Source: an archaeon
GTDB lineage: Archaea; B1Sed10-29; WALL01
DNA: 6,022 nucleotides
Direction: 5' to 3'
NCBI GenBank assembly: GCA_030592525.1
Contig: JAUVIW010000059.1
Span: 1 to 6,022, forward strand
Shown: positions 1 to 6,022 of the stretch, piece after piece
Layout of the letters: every line of letters starts with the position of its first letter
How positions within the stretch are numbered: the stretch's first letter is position 1
The notes under the pieces: model-generated
Databases searched by the model: none
The model's input: only the letters and a program-made list of their open reading frames with translations
Told to the model about the DNA's origin: nothing
Program-made: the position numbers and the translations under genes

Positions 1-255
1 AGCCTCATGGGGCCCTCAGCCGAAGGGCATGAGGAACTCCTAAACGCAGCTGAGAATGAGGAACTGGACAGTATGGACGGTAGGGATTATCGGCTGGGTG
101 ACAAACGAGTGCTTGCCGAGCGCGAGGAAGAGATGAAGGGCGAGCGCGCCCTCGTGGCACCTGAGATGGGTGGCATTGGTGGGGGCGCCATACTAAAGCT
201 GCTGCTGGTCATCGTGGCAATATTCCTCATTCTAGGCGTATTTGGCATTATCTAA
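1..255 (+). CDS. Small acidic protein with C-terminal membrane anchor (5' end not determined)
   Basis: I do not recognise the family. The frame is open to the left edge, so the gene may be truncated by the window. The first visible ATG is at 7 and would give 82 residues; another ATG at 73 has a weak GAGGA about 10 bases upstream. Counting from the ATG at 7, residues 5-50 are hydrophilic and rich in Glu, with Arg and Lys. A glycine-rich hinge follows (about 55-60), then one strongly hydrophobic segment (about 61-82) that runs to the stop. There is no N-terminal signal peptide in the visible part. This arrangement suggests a tail-anchored membrane protein with a cytosolic charged region, which is inference. 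Codon choice favours G or C at third positions, as in the neighbouring genes, supporting real coding. The gene converges on LeuRS and the two stop codons overlap. It could also be the C-terminal end of a longer protein. Confidence 0.6.
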   Translation, partial: SLMGPSAEGHEELLNAAENEELDSMDGRDYRLGDKRVLAEREEEMKGERALVAPEMGGIGGGAILKLLLVIVAIFLILGVFGII

Positions 256-3038
256 GCGACGTGAATACCAGGATACAAAGGCAGTGCAGCCCCGGCCTTG
301 TGCCCGGGATCCTCGCCAGGCTTATCCTCATGGAACAGCTCCACCTTGGCATCCAGCTCTTCGGACAGGAAGTGCGTCGCGCTATTCAGCACGACGAACT
401 CATCCACCTCCTTCTTGTCGCGGTACCAGTTCATCTTGCTGTTCAGGCGCTTGATTAGCGTGGACAGCAATTTCTTGTGGTCGCTTAGCTTCGGGTCGCT
501 TGAGGCATTTTTCATGGCATCGCCAAAGTTCCCGTTCGCATTGCGCACGTGCCCCAAAGCAAGCCATTTCCACGGAGCCGCAACATAAACCATCACCTTT
601 TTGGCCTTGGCTCCGCGAATTTTTTCAATGTCACGGATATCACCCAAGATGCGCTGCACCAGGTCCTCGCCGCTGTTCACGCTTGCGTCCGCCTCGGAGT
701 CAAAGAGTGACGGCCACTCGGCCACGCTAACCAGCCCCTTTTCCTTGAGCAGGGCGTGCCACGCCTCCTCAGCCATGTGCGGTGCGAAGGGGGCCCACAT
801 GCGAATCCACTTGCCCACCAGCGCCTTAACCAGCTTCCTGTTCCCGCCGCCGCGGCGCTTGTACCACTGCAAGTCGCGGGAGATGCCATAGACAATCTCG
901 TCCGCCGCAGTGCGCATGTCGTAATCGTCCAGCGCAAGAGTCGCTTTTTCGAGGCGCTGGTTGAAATTGTATTTCACCCACTCGTCAACAGGCGACCTGG
1001 CATCAGGCGCCTCGAGCAATGATTCCGCGAGCAAGTAGTTCCTGCGCAAAGCCTCCTTGTACGTGAAAACCAGGTCCGGGTCCCACGCAACATCAACAGA
1101 TGACTGCGCAACGTGGCAGTAATAGGTGCGCATGGCGTCCACGGAATACCTTTTGATTGCTTGGGGTATGGGCTCGGCGCCGCCCTTGCTCTTGCTTATC
1201 TTTCCTGCCGTGCCAGTGACCCACCAATGGACAAACAGCCCTCTTGGCCACAAGACCCCCGGCAGCACGGCAACGTGGTTCATCAGGAACACGGGGAAGT
1301 GCACGGTCTTATGCTCCTTGCCACCGAGGTTGACGTCCAGCGGGTACCAGTACTCGAAGTCCTTGCGGACGCGCTCCCACTCCGGCCTTTTGGGCTTGCC
1401 GATGCCCAGGTAGACGTAGTTGAAGAACTCATCCGTCATCTCCTCGGGCTTTATGGCGCCGTTGTTCTCGTACAATGACACGATGTAGTACATTGGGTAA
1501 AGGGTGGAGTCGCTGATTGGCTCCACTATCCAGCCGTCGTCCAGCGGAAACTTGGTTCCGAGCCAGGAGCCCTGCCTTGCGCAGGGGCGGTCCTCAAACC
1601 AGTCCAGGACACCGGGCATCTCCTCTTTGTAGCCCTCCGGCACTATGTCCATGCCCTCTGCATAGTCCTTTGCCTTGTCGGTCAGCTCGCGGTCAGAGTA
1701 CTTGATGAACCACTGGTCATTAAACTTCTTGATGACAACGTGCTCACCGCACCTGCACACAACCGGCTCTGAAAACGACCACATGCTGTCGGCCTTGCCA
1801 TCGCGAATCAGGTCGTCGCGCACCAAGTCCTTGGCCTCGACAACGCGCTTGCCCTCGTAAGGCCCGGTAATCATCCGGCCGGTGTGGAACCCGACCTTGT
1901 AAATCTCTTTCGTGGCTTCCTCGAGCTTTTCCGCCTCATTCTGGCTCCTTATGTTCATTTGCTCGCAGATCTCTTTCGCAGGGAAGTCGCCGTAGCCGCG
2001 TGACTTTATGATTGGTATTAATTCAATGCCCTTGACGAGCTCGGGATTGGTTCTCTTCAAGTCCTCCAGCGCAATGTAGTCGAACGGCGCATCGCTTGGC
2101 ACGCTCGTCACCAGCCCTGTTCCTACAGCTGGGTCAGGGAAGCTGGATGGCAGGATGGGTATCTCGCGCTCGACGCCGGGAGCGAGACACTTCTTGCCCA
2201 CGAGCTCCTCACCCTTTACCGTGCCGAGTACCTCGATGTCGCGGTCCTGGTACTTGAGGTTGTCGGCGCACTCCCTGCTGATGACCCAGGTTTCCTTGCC
2301 CACCCTCGCGCGCACGTAATCAATGTCAGGCCGCACCCACATGTTTGTCTGCCCATAGACTGTTTCGGGCCTGAGGGTTGCCGCGACAACGAACTCGTCG
2401 CCCATCTTGAACTTGAGCAGGGTGAACTCCAGCTTCTCTGCCTTGCCGCCGCACTTGATGTCAGTCTCGCTCGCATCAACTGCTATGGGCCCGTCGTTCG
2501 GGCAGAAAGCCGAGTAATTGTCCTTTTGTATGAGTAGGTTGGCTTCGTTCAGCTTGCGGAACTGCCACTGGATGAACTTCTGGTACCCCGCGCCAAGCGT
2601 TGACGTCAGCCGGCGGTAGTCAATCAAAAACCCGAAGCGCCTCCAGTAATCGTTCTCGTATGCCTTGTACCAGTAGGACAGGAATTTCTTGTAGTCCTTG
2701 AACGAGCCAATCGCATCTTCGGGCACGCCGTTCTTCTTCATGTAATCAATGGTCTGCTTGTCGCCGTCCCTAATCTTCTTGGCGTAGGCGACTGGCGCGA
2801 TGCCGGTTGCATGGAATCCCGCAGGGAAAAGCACGCTGAAGCCCTTCATTCTCTTGTACCGTGTGATGACGTCTGAGTAAGTGTACCCGCGCATGTGGCC
2901 GACGTGCTGTGGCCCGCTGACCCCGGGGTAAGCAAAGATGAGGTAGTACTTTGGCTTCGAGGTGTCCACTTCAGCATCGTTGATGCCCGCCTTCCACCAG
3001 GCTTTCTGCCACTTGCCTTCCATTGCCTTGAAGTCCAT
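252..3038 (-). CDS. leuS: Leucyl-tRNA synthetase, archaeal/eukaryal type
   Basis: Cytosolic class I synthetase (EC 6.1.1.4) that activates leucine with ATP and charges tRNA-Leu. The 928-residue product is full length for the archaeal family. HVGH at residues 45-48 is the HIGH motif, and KISKS at 613-617 is the KMSKS loop with Ile for Met. The CP1 editing domain lies at roughly 205-400. It contains TLRPET at 221-226 and the stretch GTGLVTSVPSDAPFDY at 306-321, which closely resembles the archaeal and eukaryotic cytosolic form. Cys428 and Cys430 sit in a CRCG motif ahead of DQWF (441-444), as in archaeal LeuRS. The anticodon-binding helical domain spans about 670-800. The C-terminal extension, ending PLYPGIHVA, is the archaeal tail that contacts tRNA-Leu. 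The start ATG directly abuts the TGA of the mini-ORF, with AAGGT six bases upstream, so translation is probably coupled. No truncation or frameshift is seen. Confidence 0.97.
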   Translation of the reverse strand: MDFKAMEGKWQKAWWKAGINDAEVDTSKPKYYLIFAYPGVSGPQHVGHMRGYTYSDVITRYKRMKGFSVLFPAGFHATGIAPVAYAKKIRDGDKQTIDYMKKNGVPEDAIGSFKDYKKFLSYWYKAYENDYWRRFGFLIDYRRLTSTLGAGYQKFIQWQFRKLNEANLLIQKDNYSAFCPNDGPIAVDASETDIKCGGKAEKLEFTLLKFKMGDEFVVAATLRPETVYGQTNMWVRPDIDYVRARVGKETWVISRECADNLKYQDRDIEVLGTVKGEELVGKKCLAPGVEREIPILPSSFPDPAVGTGLVTSVPSDAPFDYIALEDLKRTNPELVKGIELIPIIKSRGYGDFPAKEICEQMNIRSQNEAEKLEEATKEIYKVGFHTGRMITGPYEGKRVVEAKDLVRDDLIRDGKADSMWSFSEPVVCRCGEHVVIKKFNDQWFIKYSDRELTDKAKDYAEGMDIVPEGYKEEMPGVLDWFEDRPCARQGSWLGTKFPLDDGWIVEPISDSTLYPMYYIVSLYENNGAIKPEEMTDEFFNYVYLGIGKPKRPEWERVRKDFEYWYPLDVNLGGKEHKTVHFPVFLMNHVAVLPGVLWPRGLFVHWWVTGTAGKISKSKGGAEPIPQAIKRYSVDAMRTYYCHVAQSSVDVAWDPDLVFTYKEALRRNYLLAESLLEAPDARSPVDEWVKYNFNQRLEKATLALDDYDMRTAADEIVYGISRDLQWYKRRGGGNRKLVKALVGKWIRMWAPFAPHMAEEAWHALLKEKGLVSVAEWPSLFDSEADASVNSGEDLVQRILGDIRDIEKIRGAKAKKVMVYVAAPWKWLALGHVRNANGNFGDAMKNASSDPKLSDHKKLLSTLIKRLNSKMNWYRDKKEVDEFVVLNSATHFLSEELDAKVELFHEDKPGEDPGHKAGAALPLYPGIHVA

Positions 3039-3059
3039 TCACTTACCTTCCATTGCCTT
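3010..3059 (-). repeat. 20-bp direct repeat, 30-bp period, spanning the mini-ORF/LeuRS junction
   Basis: Plus-strand 3010-3029 and 3040-3059 match at 19 of 20 positions, with a 10-base spacer. On the coding strand both copies encode KAMEGK in the same frame. The upstream copy forms the last six codons of the mini-ORF and runs into its TGA stop. The downstream copy forms LeuRS codons 4-9 and runs into TGG (Trp10). The single mismatch inside the copies is GGT versus GGC, both Gly. The LeuRS copy looks ancestral because similar residues precede the WQ motif in archaeal LeuRS N-termini; that is recollection of the family rather than something shown here. Confidence 0.9.
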
Positions 3060-3194
3060 TATCCTGGCTTCCAGGCTGTTAATGTCATCCATCAGGTTTT
3101 TCACGGCTGCCGGCACTGTCTTGACAGGCACGTTCAGTTCCTGCGCCGCCTTTCTCAGCAATCGCTCGCTCTCGCGCGCTTCCTTAAGCTTCAT
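3039..3194 (-). CDS. 51-residue helical mini-protein resembling the AlaRS hinge helices
   Basis: Short ORF between two synthetase genes. Its ATG overlaps the AlaRS TGA (ATGA), and a strong AAGGAGG lies seven bases upstream. That makes this start much better than the in-frame ATG at 3314, whose extra residues are an Arg-rich shadow of AlaRS. The product is charged and helical: helix about 2-21, a VPV turn at 22-24, and a second amphipathic, possibly coiled-coil helix about 28-49. Residues 13-49 align without gaps to AlaRS residues 736-772, with about 10 identities including the VPA-x-V core and the terminal ME. Those AlaRS residues are the hinge between the editing and C-Ala domains. I infer a stand-alone copy of that hinge, perhaps a synthetase-binding or dimerisation peptide; no function is proven. 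The stop TGA touches the LeuRS ATG in the same frame. It may instead be an unrelated coiled coil or a leader ORF for coupling. Confidence 0.72.
   Translation of the reverse strand: MKLKEARESERLLRKAAQELNVPVKTVPAAVKNLMDDINSLEARIKAMEGK
3045..3048 (-). promoter_or_regulatory. Likely Shine-Dalgarno for LeuRS
   Basis: AGGT lies six bases upstream of the LeuRS ATG, inside the last codons of the mini-ORF and within the upstream repeat copy. It is weaker than the site before the mini-ORF. LeuRS is therefore likely to depend partly on ribosomes that terminate at the adjoining TGA. Confidence 0.5.
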
Positions 3195-5839
3195 TTCAGC
3201 GCCTCCTTCACAGCCTGCTTGCCATTGGCGAACGCTGTTTTTGCATTGTCTGGTGGCACGCGGCCCTCGCCCTTTGCCGGCGGTCCTCCGCCGCCACCGC
3301 CCAAGGCCTTGCATACCTTTTGGACAATGGCCCCGCAGTTCACGCCGTTGCCGGCGCAGAACACGTTGCCGTCGCTGTTCACGAGGAACACGACGTCCGC
3401 GTGTGACTGTTGCGATACCTTGCGCAGGTAGTCTGCATTGCCATTAAGCATTACTGTCAGGACCTTTTTTCCGTTGATTTCCTCGGGCTCCATTTCCTCG
3501 AGCTCCTTGCCCGCTCGTGCCTTCTCCATGCTCTCGGCTTTTTTGCGCTTCTTCTTGAAGTCCGCGAGCAGGGCACGCACCTTTGCGGGCACGTCCCTTT
3601 TCTCGCACAGCAATAGCCCTGCGGTGTCATGGAGCTTGGAATCCATGTCAGCCAAGTACTCTTCCGCAGGCTCTCCTGCGGTGAATGAGATGCGCACGAT
3701 GCCGTCCTGTATCTTTTCCGTGCTCGTGATGACTATGGGGCCGACTTCTCCGGTGAAGTCGGCGTGCGTTCCTCCGCAGGCTTCAGTGTCCCAGTCCTCA
3801 ATGTTCACGATGCGCAGATATGCCTGTGGTACGGCGCCGCCCTGGTACAGGTGGAACCCGTATTCCTCCTCTGCTTCGGCGCGGGGCATGACTGACTTGT
3901 AAACTTTTCTGTTTTCAGTGACCACTTTGTTCGCGAGTTTCTCTATCTCACGGACCTGCTTGTCGCTCAGTGAGTCGTAGTGCGTGATGTCCAGGTGCGC
4001 CTGGCGCGGTGACTTGTGTGCGCCCGCCTGCCACACGTGCTTGCCGAGCACGCGCATCGCGGCCCCGTTGATTATGTGTGTTGCGGTGTGGTGCGATGTG
4101 AGCGCGGCCCTGCGGTGCGCGTCCACTTTGCCGCGGACCTTTCCGGTGACTTTGTTTTCCGTGCGGTGGATGACTACGTCGCCGACCTTTTGCACGTCGT
4201 GCACGCGCTCGCCATTGAGGTACCCTGCATCGTGGTCCTGGCCCCCGCCTTCTGGGTAGAACGCGCTCTTGTCAAGCACAACCCAGTTCTTTTTGTTGAG
4301 CTCTATGTTGTCAAGCACTTCTGCGTCGAATTCGAGCAAGCCCTTGTTCCACAGCGCCTTTGTTGCAGGTGCCTTTATCTCAATAATGGTTGCGTGCTCC
4401 TTTTTGGCTTGTGTGCCGTGGCGTGCCGTTACCTTGGCGTAGAAGTCGCTCGGTATCTTGATGTCTGGGTCCGCCTTGCGGATCATTTCAGGCGTGATGC
4501 CCTGTGAGTCGTAGAGCTCTATGAGCTTGTTGTCGCTCAGCTGCTTCTTGTTTTTCAGGAGCGTGTGGATGGTGCGGTGCGCCTTCTCGAGTGTTTTCCC
4601 GTACTTCCTTTCCTCGACCTCGATTATTTCCGCTATTTGGTCCTTGCTCTCTGACAGCAGCGGGTAAATCGGCTTCAAGTAATCCGCGTGCTCCAGCGCG
4701 ATGTCCGTGAGCGTGAACGGGAGCTCCTGCTCCTTGATGAGGTTGAGCGCGCGGCGCAGTATGACGCGGAAGTTGTAGCCGCCACCCACATTGCTTGGGA
4801 GGCCGCGGTCAGTGATAACAAAGGCCAGGGTGCGTGCGTGGTCGCAGACAGCGAACACTGCCTCCACAGGCCTTGTTTTCTGTGACAGCTCCTTTGGCGT
4901 CAGGCCCATGCTTTTGGCCACTTCTGCGAGCTCCTTGTCCAAGTCCCCTTCATCGGCGTTCAGGCCGCCTGCCCGGCGCGCGTAGTCCTCGAACACGGTG
5001 GAGTCATAGTCCACGCTCTTGAGCATCTTGTCGACCACCGGGCCGAAGACCGCCTGGTACTGTGTTGGCGTGCCTTGTGACATCCACGCGAACCTTTCCA
5101 GGCCTGCGCCCATGTCAATAAGCCTGTTCTCCATTGGCTTGTAGTCATCCACTGTGCCAAGGAACGATGTGAACACTGCGTTACCTATTTCGAGGCCGTT
5201 CACGAAGTACTCTATTGATGGGCCGAATGCATTGGGGCCCGCCCAAATGTCTTCTATCCACGTGACTTGTTCAGCAGGAACACCGAACTCTTCTGTCAGC
5301 AGTGATTGGTCGAGCTCGACGCAGCGGTCCTTCCAGTACGCCTTCATAGCGTGCTGGCCTATCATGGTGAACGATGACTGGTGCCTTCCGCTGACACCGA
5401 TGTTCGGGATGTCGTTGAAGCGCAAGCAGACTTGCGGGACCACGAGTGGGTCTGCAGGCAAGTCAAAAGTTGTTTGCCCGCCGGCGCTGCGCATGAAGTC
5501 CACGACGCTTGCCAGGGTGTACTCAAGCCCGGGGAACCACCTGCAAATGACTGGGTACCTCGACACTGAGGTGTGGCCGTTCTTGATGAAGAAGTCCTCG
5601 ATGGTTCTCCACGACTCTATCAGGTCGAACTTTTTCTTTGTGGGTGGGTTGCCGATGAAGCTATACGGGTCGCAAGATGAGTCTCCGCACGTGGTCCGTT
5701 CGGAATCGAGCGTCCAGTAGAACCTGCCGCAATCACATTGCTTGCGCTCCCAGCCTTGCTCCTTGAACATCTTGACTTGCCAGTATGCCTCTGGCTTCTT
5801 GCGGAACAGCTCCATTATCCTTGTTTTGTCAACACCCAT
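3191..5839 (-). CDS. alaS: Alanyl-tRNA synthetase, archaeal type, with editing and C-Ala domains
   Basis: Cytosolic class II synthetase (EC 6.1.1.7) that charges tRNA-Ala and hydrolyses Ser- and Gly-tRNA-Ala. The 882 residues are normal for archaeal AlaRS. An archaeal N-terminal Cys cluster (C35, C37, C51, C56) precedes the catalytic core. In the core, RFNDIPNIGVSGRH (140-153) fits motif 2, and NVGGGYNFRVILRRA (350-364) fits the motif 3 region. DMGAGLERFAW is at 242-252. The editing domain (about 500-725) has SAFYPEGGGQ (525-534), HTATH (584-588) and CGGTH (688-692), so the HxxxH and CxxxH metal ligands are intact. Hinge helices (about 726-785), a C-Ala domain (about 786-845) and a glycine-rich tail follow. 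I chose the ATG at 5839. An upstream extension to a TTG at 5911 is possible but is AT-rich, covers the promoter-like elements and is not needed to match the family. A further ATG at 5815 is an alternative. First gene of the operon. Confidence 0.97.
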   Translation of the reverse strand: MGVDKTRIMELFRKKPEAYWQVKMFKEQGWERKQCDCGRFYWTLDSERTTCGDSSCDPYSFIGNPPTKKKFDLIESWRTIEDFFIKNGHTSVSRYPVICRWFPGLEYTLASVVDFMRSAGGQTTFDLPADPLVVPQVCLRFNDIPNIGVSGRHQSSFTMIGQHAMKAYWKDRCVELDQSLLTEEFGVPAEQVTWIEDIWAGPNAFGPSIEYFVNGLEIGNAVFTSFLGTVDDYKPMENRLIDMGAGLERFAWMSQGTPTQYQAVFGPVVDKMLKSVDYDSTVFEDYARRAGGLNADEGDLDKELAEVAKSMGLTPKELSQKTRPVEAVFAVCDHARTLAFVITDRGLPSNVGGGYNFRVILRRALNLIKEQELPFTLTDIALEHADYLKPIYPLLSESKDQIAEIIEVEERKYGKTLEKAHRTIHTLLKNKKQLSDNKLIELYDSQGITPEMIRKADPDIKIPSDFYAKVTARHGTQAKKEHATIIEIKAPATKALWNKGLLEFDAEVLDNIELNKKNWVVLDKSAFYPEGGGQDHDAGYLNGERVHDVQKVGDVVIHRTENKVTGKVRGKVDAHRRAALTSHHTATHIINGAAMRVLGKHVWQAGAHKSPRQAHLDITHYDSLSDKQVREIEKLANKVVTENRKVYKSVMPRAEAEEEYGFHLYQGGAVPQAYLRIVNIEDWDTEACGGTHADFTGEVGPIVITSTEKIQDGIVRISFTAGEPAEEYLADMDSKLHDTAGLLLCEKRDVPAKVRALLADFKKKRKKAESMEKARAGKELEEMEPEEINGKKVLTVMLNGNADYLRKVSQQSHADVVFLVNSDGNVFCAGNGVNCGAIVQKVCKALGGGGGGPPAKGEGRVPPDNAKTAFANGKQAVKEALK
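3202..3208 (-). promoter_or_regulatory. Strong Shine-Dalgarno for the mini-ORF
   Basis: AAGGAGG on the minus strand lies seven bases before the ATG at 3194, within the last codons of AlaRS (Lys-Glu-Ala). It fixes the mini-ORF start and is the best ribosome-binding site in the window. It shows that the organism uses Shine-Dalgarno initiation inside operons. Confidence 0.8.
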
Positions 5840-5850
5840 GAGAAAAAACG

Positions 5851-5855
5851 CCTTT
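5851..5855 (-). promoter_or_regulatory. Possible Shine-Dalgarno for AlaRS
   Basis: AAAGG on the minus strand ends 11 bases before the ATG at 5839, slightly farther than ideal. It supports that start over the upstream TTG. It would be used only if the transcript begins at about 5860 rather than close to the ATG. Confidence 0.35.
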
Positions 5856-5865
5856 ATGCGCCCAT

Positions 5866-5889
5866 TATTTATTCCTTGGTTCTTTAAAA
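5866..5889 (-). promoter_or_regulatory. Candidate archaeal promoter of the alaS operon (two TATA-like boxes)
   Basis: The minus strand has TTTTAAAG at 5889-5882, preceded by AAAACCC. A box there would place transcription start near 5860, leaving a leader of about 20 bases that includes AAAGG. A second element, AATAAATA at 5873-5866, would place the start near 5842 and give an almost leaderless message. Both lie in AT-rich sequence that contrasts with the GC-rich genes. The BRE match is weak, so the choice between them is open. Confidence 0.45.
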
Positions 5890-5978
5890 GGGTTTTACTG
5901 GAAACAAGCAATAATGTAGTTTCGAAGGCACACTAAAACAGAGAATTTCACGCAAAATCAATTATTCAACCATTCTTC

Positions 5979-5984
5979 TATATT
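5979..5984 (+). promoter_or_regulatory. TATA-like element for a divergent, probably leaderless gene
   Basis: TATATT is centred about 22-23 bases before the ATG at 6004. Archaeal transcription usually begins about 25 bases downstream of the TATA box, so the transcript would start at or near the ATG itself. No Shine-Dalgarno is visible between box and ATG, which fits a leaderless message. Confidence 0.4.
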
Positions 5985-6003
5985 CCAACAAACTTTTTCA
6001 ACA

Positions 6004-6022
6004 ATGCCTGTGGCACCGAAAC
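6004..6022 (+). CDS. Start of a divergent gene, truncated by the window edge
   Basis: An ATG followed by codons for Pro-Val-Ala-Pro-Lys continues open to the window end. Base composition changes here from AT-rich intergenic to GC-rich coding-like sequence. Six codons are too few to name a product. The call rests on position, the upstream TATA-like box and the absence of any other gene reading rightward from this intergenic region. Confidence 0.35.

Noticed and set aside
613..617. Reading of the minus-strand LeuRS KISKS (residues 613-617 of the protein) as a broken KMSKS motif
   Set aside because: Met-to-Ile at the second position is a mild, tolerated change, and all other catalytic and editing motifs are intact.
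3191..3310. Programmed frameshift in the glycine-rich run joining AlaRS to the mini-ORF frame
   Set aside because: A -1 shift would be needed. The Gly codons are mixed GGT/GGC/GGA with no clear slippery heptamer, and AlaRS has a complete, normal tail in its own frame.
3195..3314. In-frame 40-residue extension of the mini-ORF to an ATG at 3314
   Set aside because: It lies wholly inside the AlaRS C-terminus in another frame, is Arg- and Gly-rich as expected from a shadow of GC-rich codons, and the ATG at 3194 has a strong Shine-Dalgarno.
2895..3447. Plus-strand ORFs of 178 and 161 codons over the alaS/leuS junction
   Set aside because: They are antisense to well-recognised synthetase genes, have low-complexity Pro/Arg/Ser-rich products and are typical shadows in GC-rich DNA.
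5154..5720. Plus-strand ORF of 188 codons antisense to the AlaRS catalytic domain
   Set aside because: The product shows no recognisable motif, and the opposite strand encodes conserved AlaRS catalytic motifs.
5840..5911. AlaRS extended by 24 residues to a TTG at 5911
   Set aside because: The extension is AT-rich, contains the promoter-like boxes and uses a weak start codon. The ATG at 5839 already gives a full-length archaeal AlaRS.

Overview
This looks like archaeal chromosomal DNA. Almost all of it is one minus-strand cluster: alanyl-tRNA synthetase, a 51-residue helical mini-protein, then leucyl-tRNA synthetase. Both synthetases are of the archaeal type. The AlaRS has the archaeal N-terminal Cys cluster and C-Ala domain, and the LeuRS has the archaeal/eukaryal editing-domain layout and C-terminal tail. 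TATA-like elements lie upstream of the operon, and internal genes carry Shine-Dalgarno sequences. A DPANN lineage such as Micrarchaeota or Diapherotrites is possible, but I cannot prove it from this window.

Layout, left to right. Bases 1-255 (+) hold the 3' part of a small acidic protein with a C-terminal membrane anchor; its true start may lie outside the window. Its stop codon interlocks with that of LeuRS (252-3038, -). Directly upstream of LeuRS, with no gap, is the mini-ORF (3039-3194, -), which overlaps the AlaRS stop through an ATGA junction. AlaRS (3191-5839, -) starts the operon. Bases 5840-6003 are an AT-rich divergent intergenic region with TATA-like elements in both directions. 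At 6004 an ATG appears to start a divergent plus-strand gene that runs off the edge.

The synthetases charge tRNA-Ala and tRNA-Leu and each carries its own proofreading domain, so the operon serves translation. The unusual part is the junction between them. The mini-protein aligns without gaps to the hinge helices of the AlaRS encoded just upstream. It lies in the same reading frame as LeuRS, with a single TGA between them. Its last codons are a near-perfect 20-base duplication of LeuRS codons 4-10, in which the TGA stop sits where LeuRS has TGG (Trp). The rest of the window is conventional housekeeping coding sequence.
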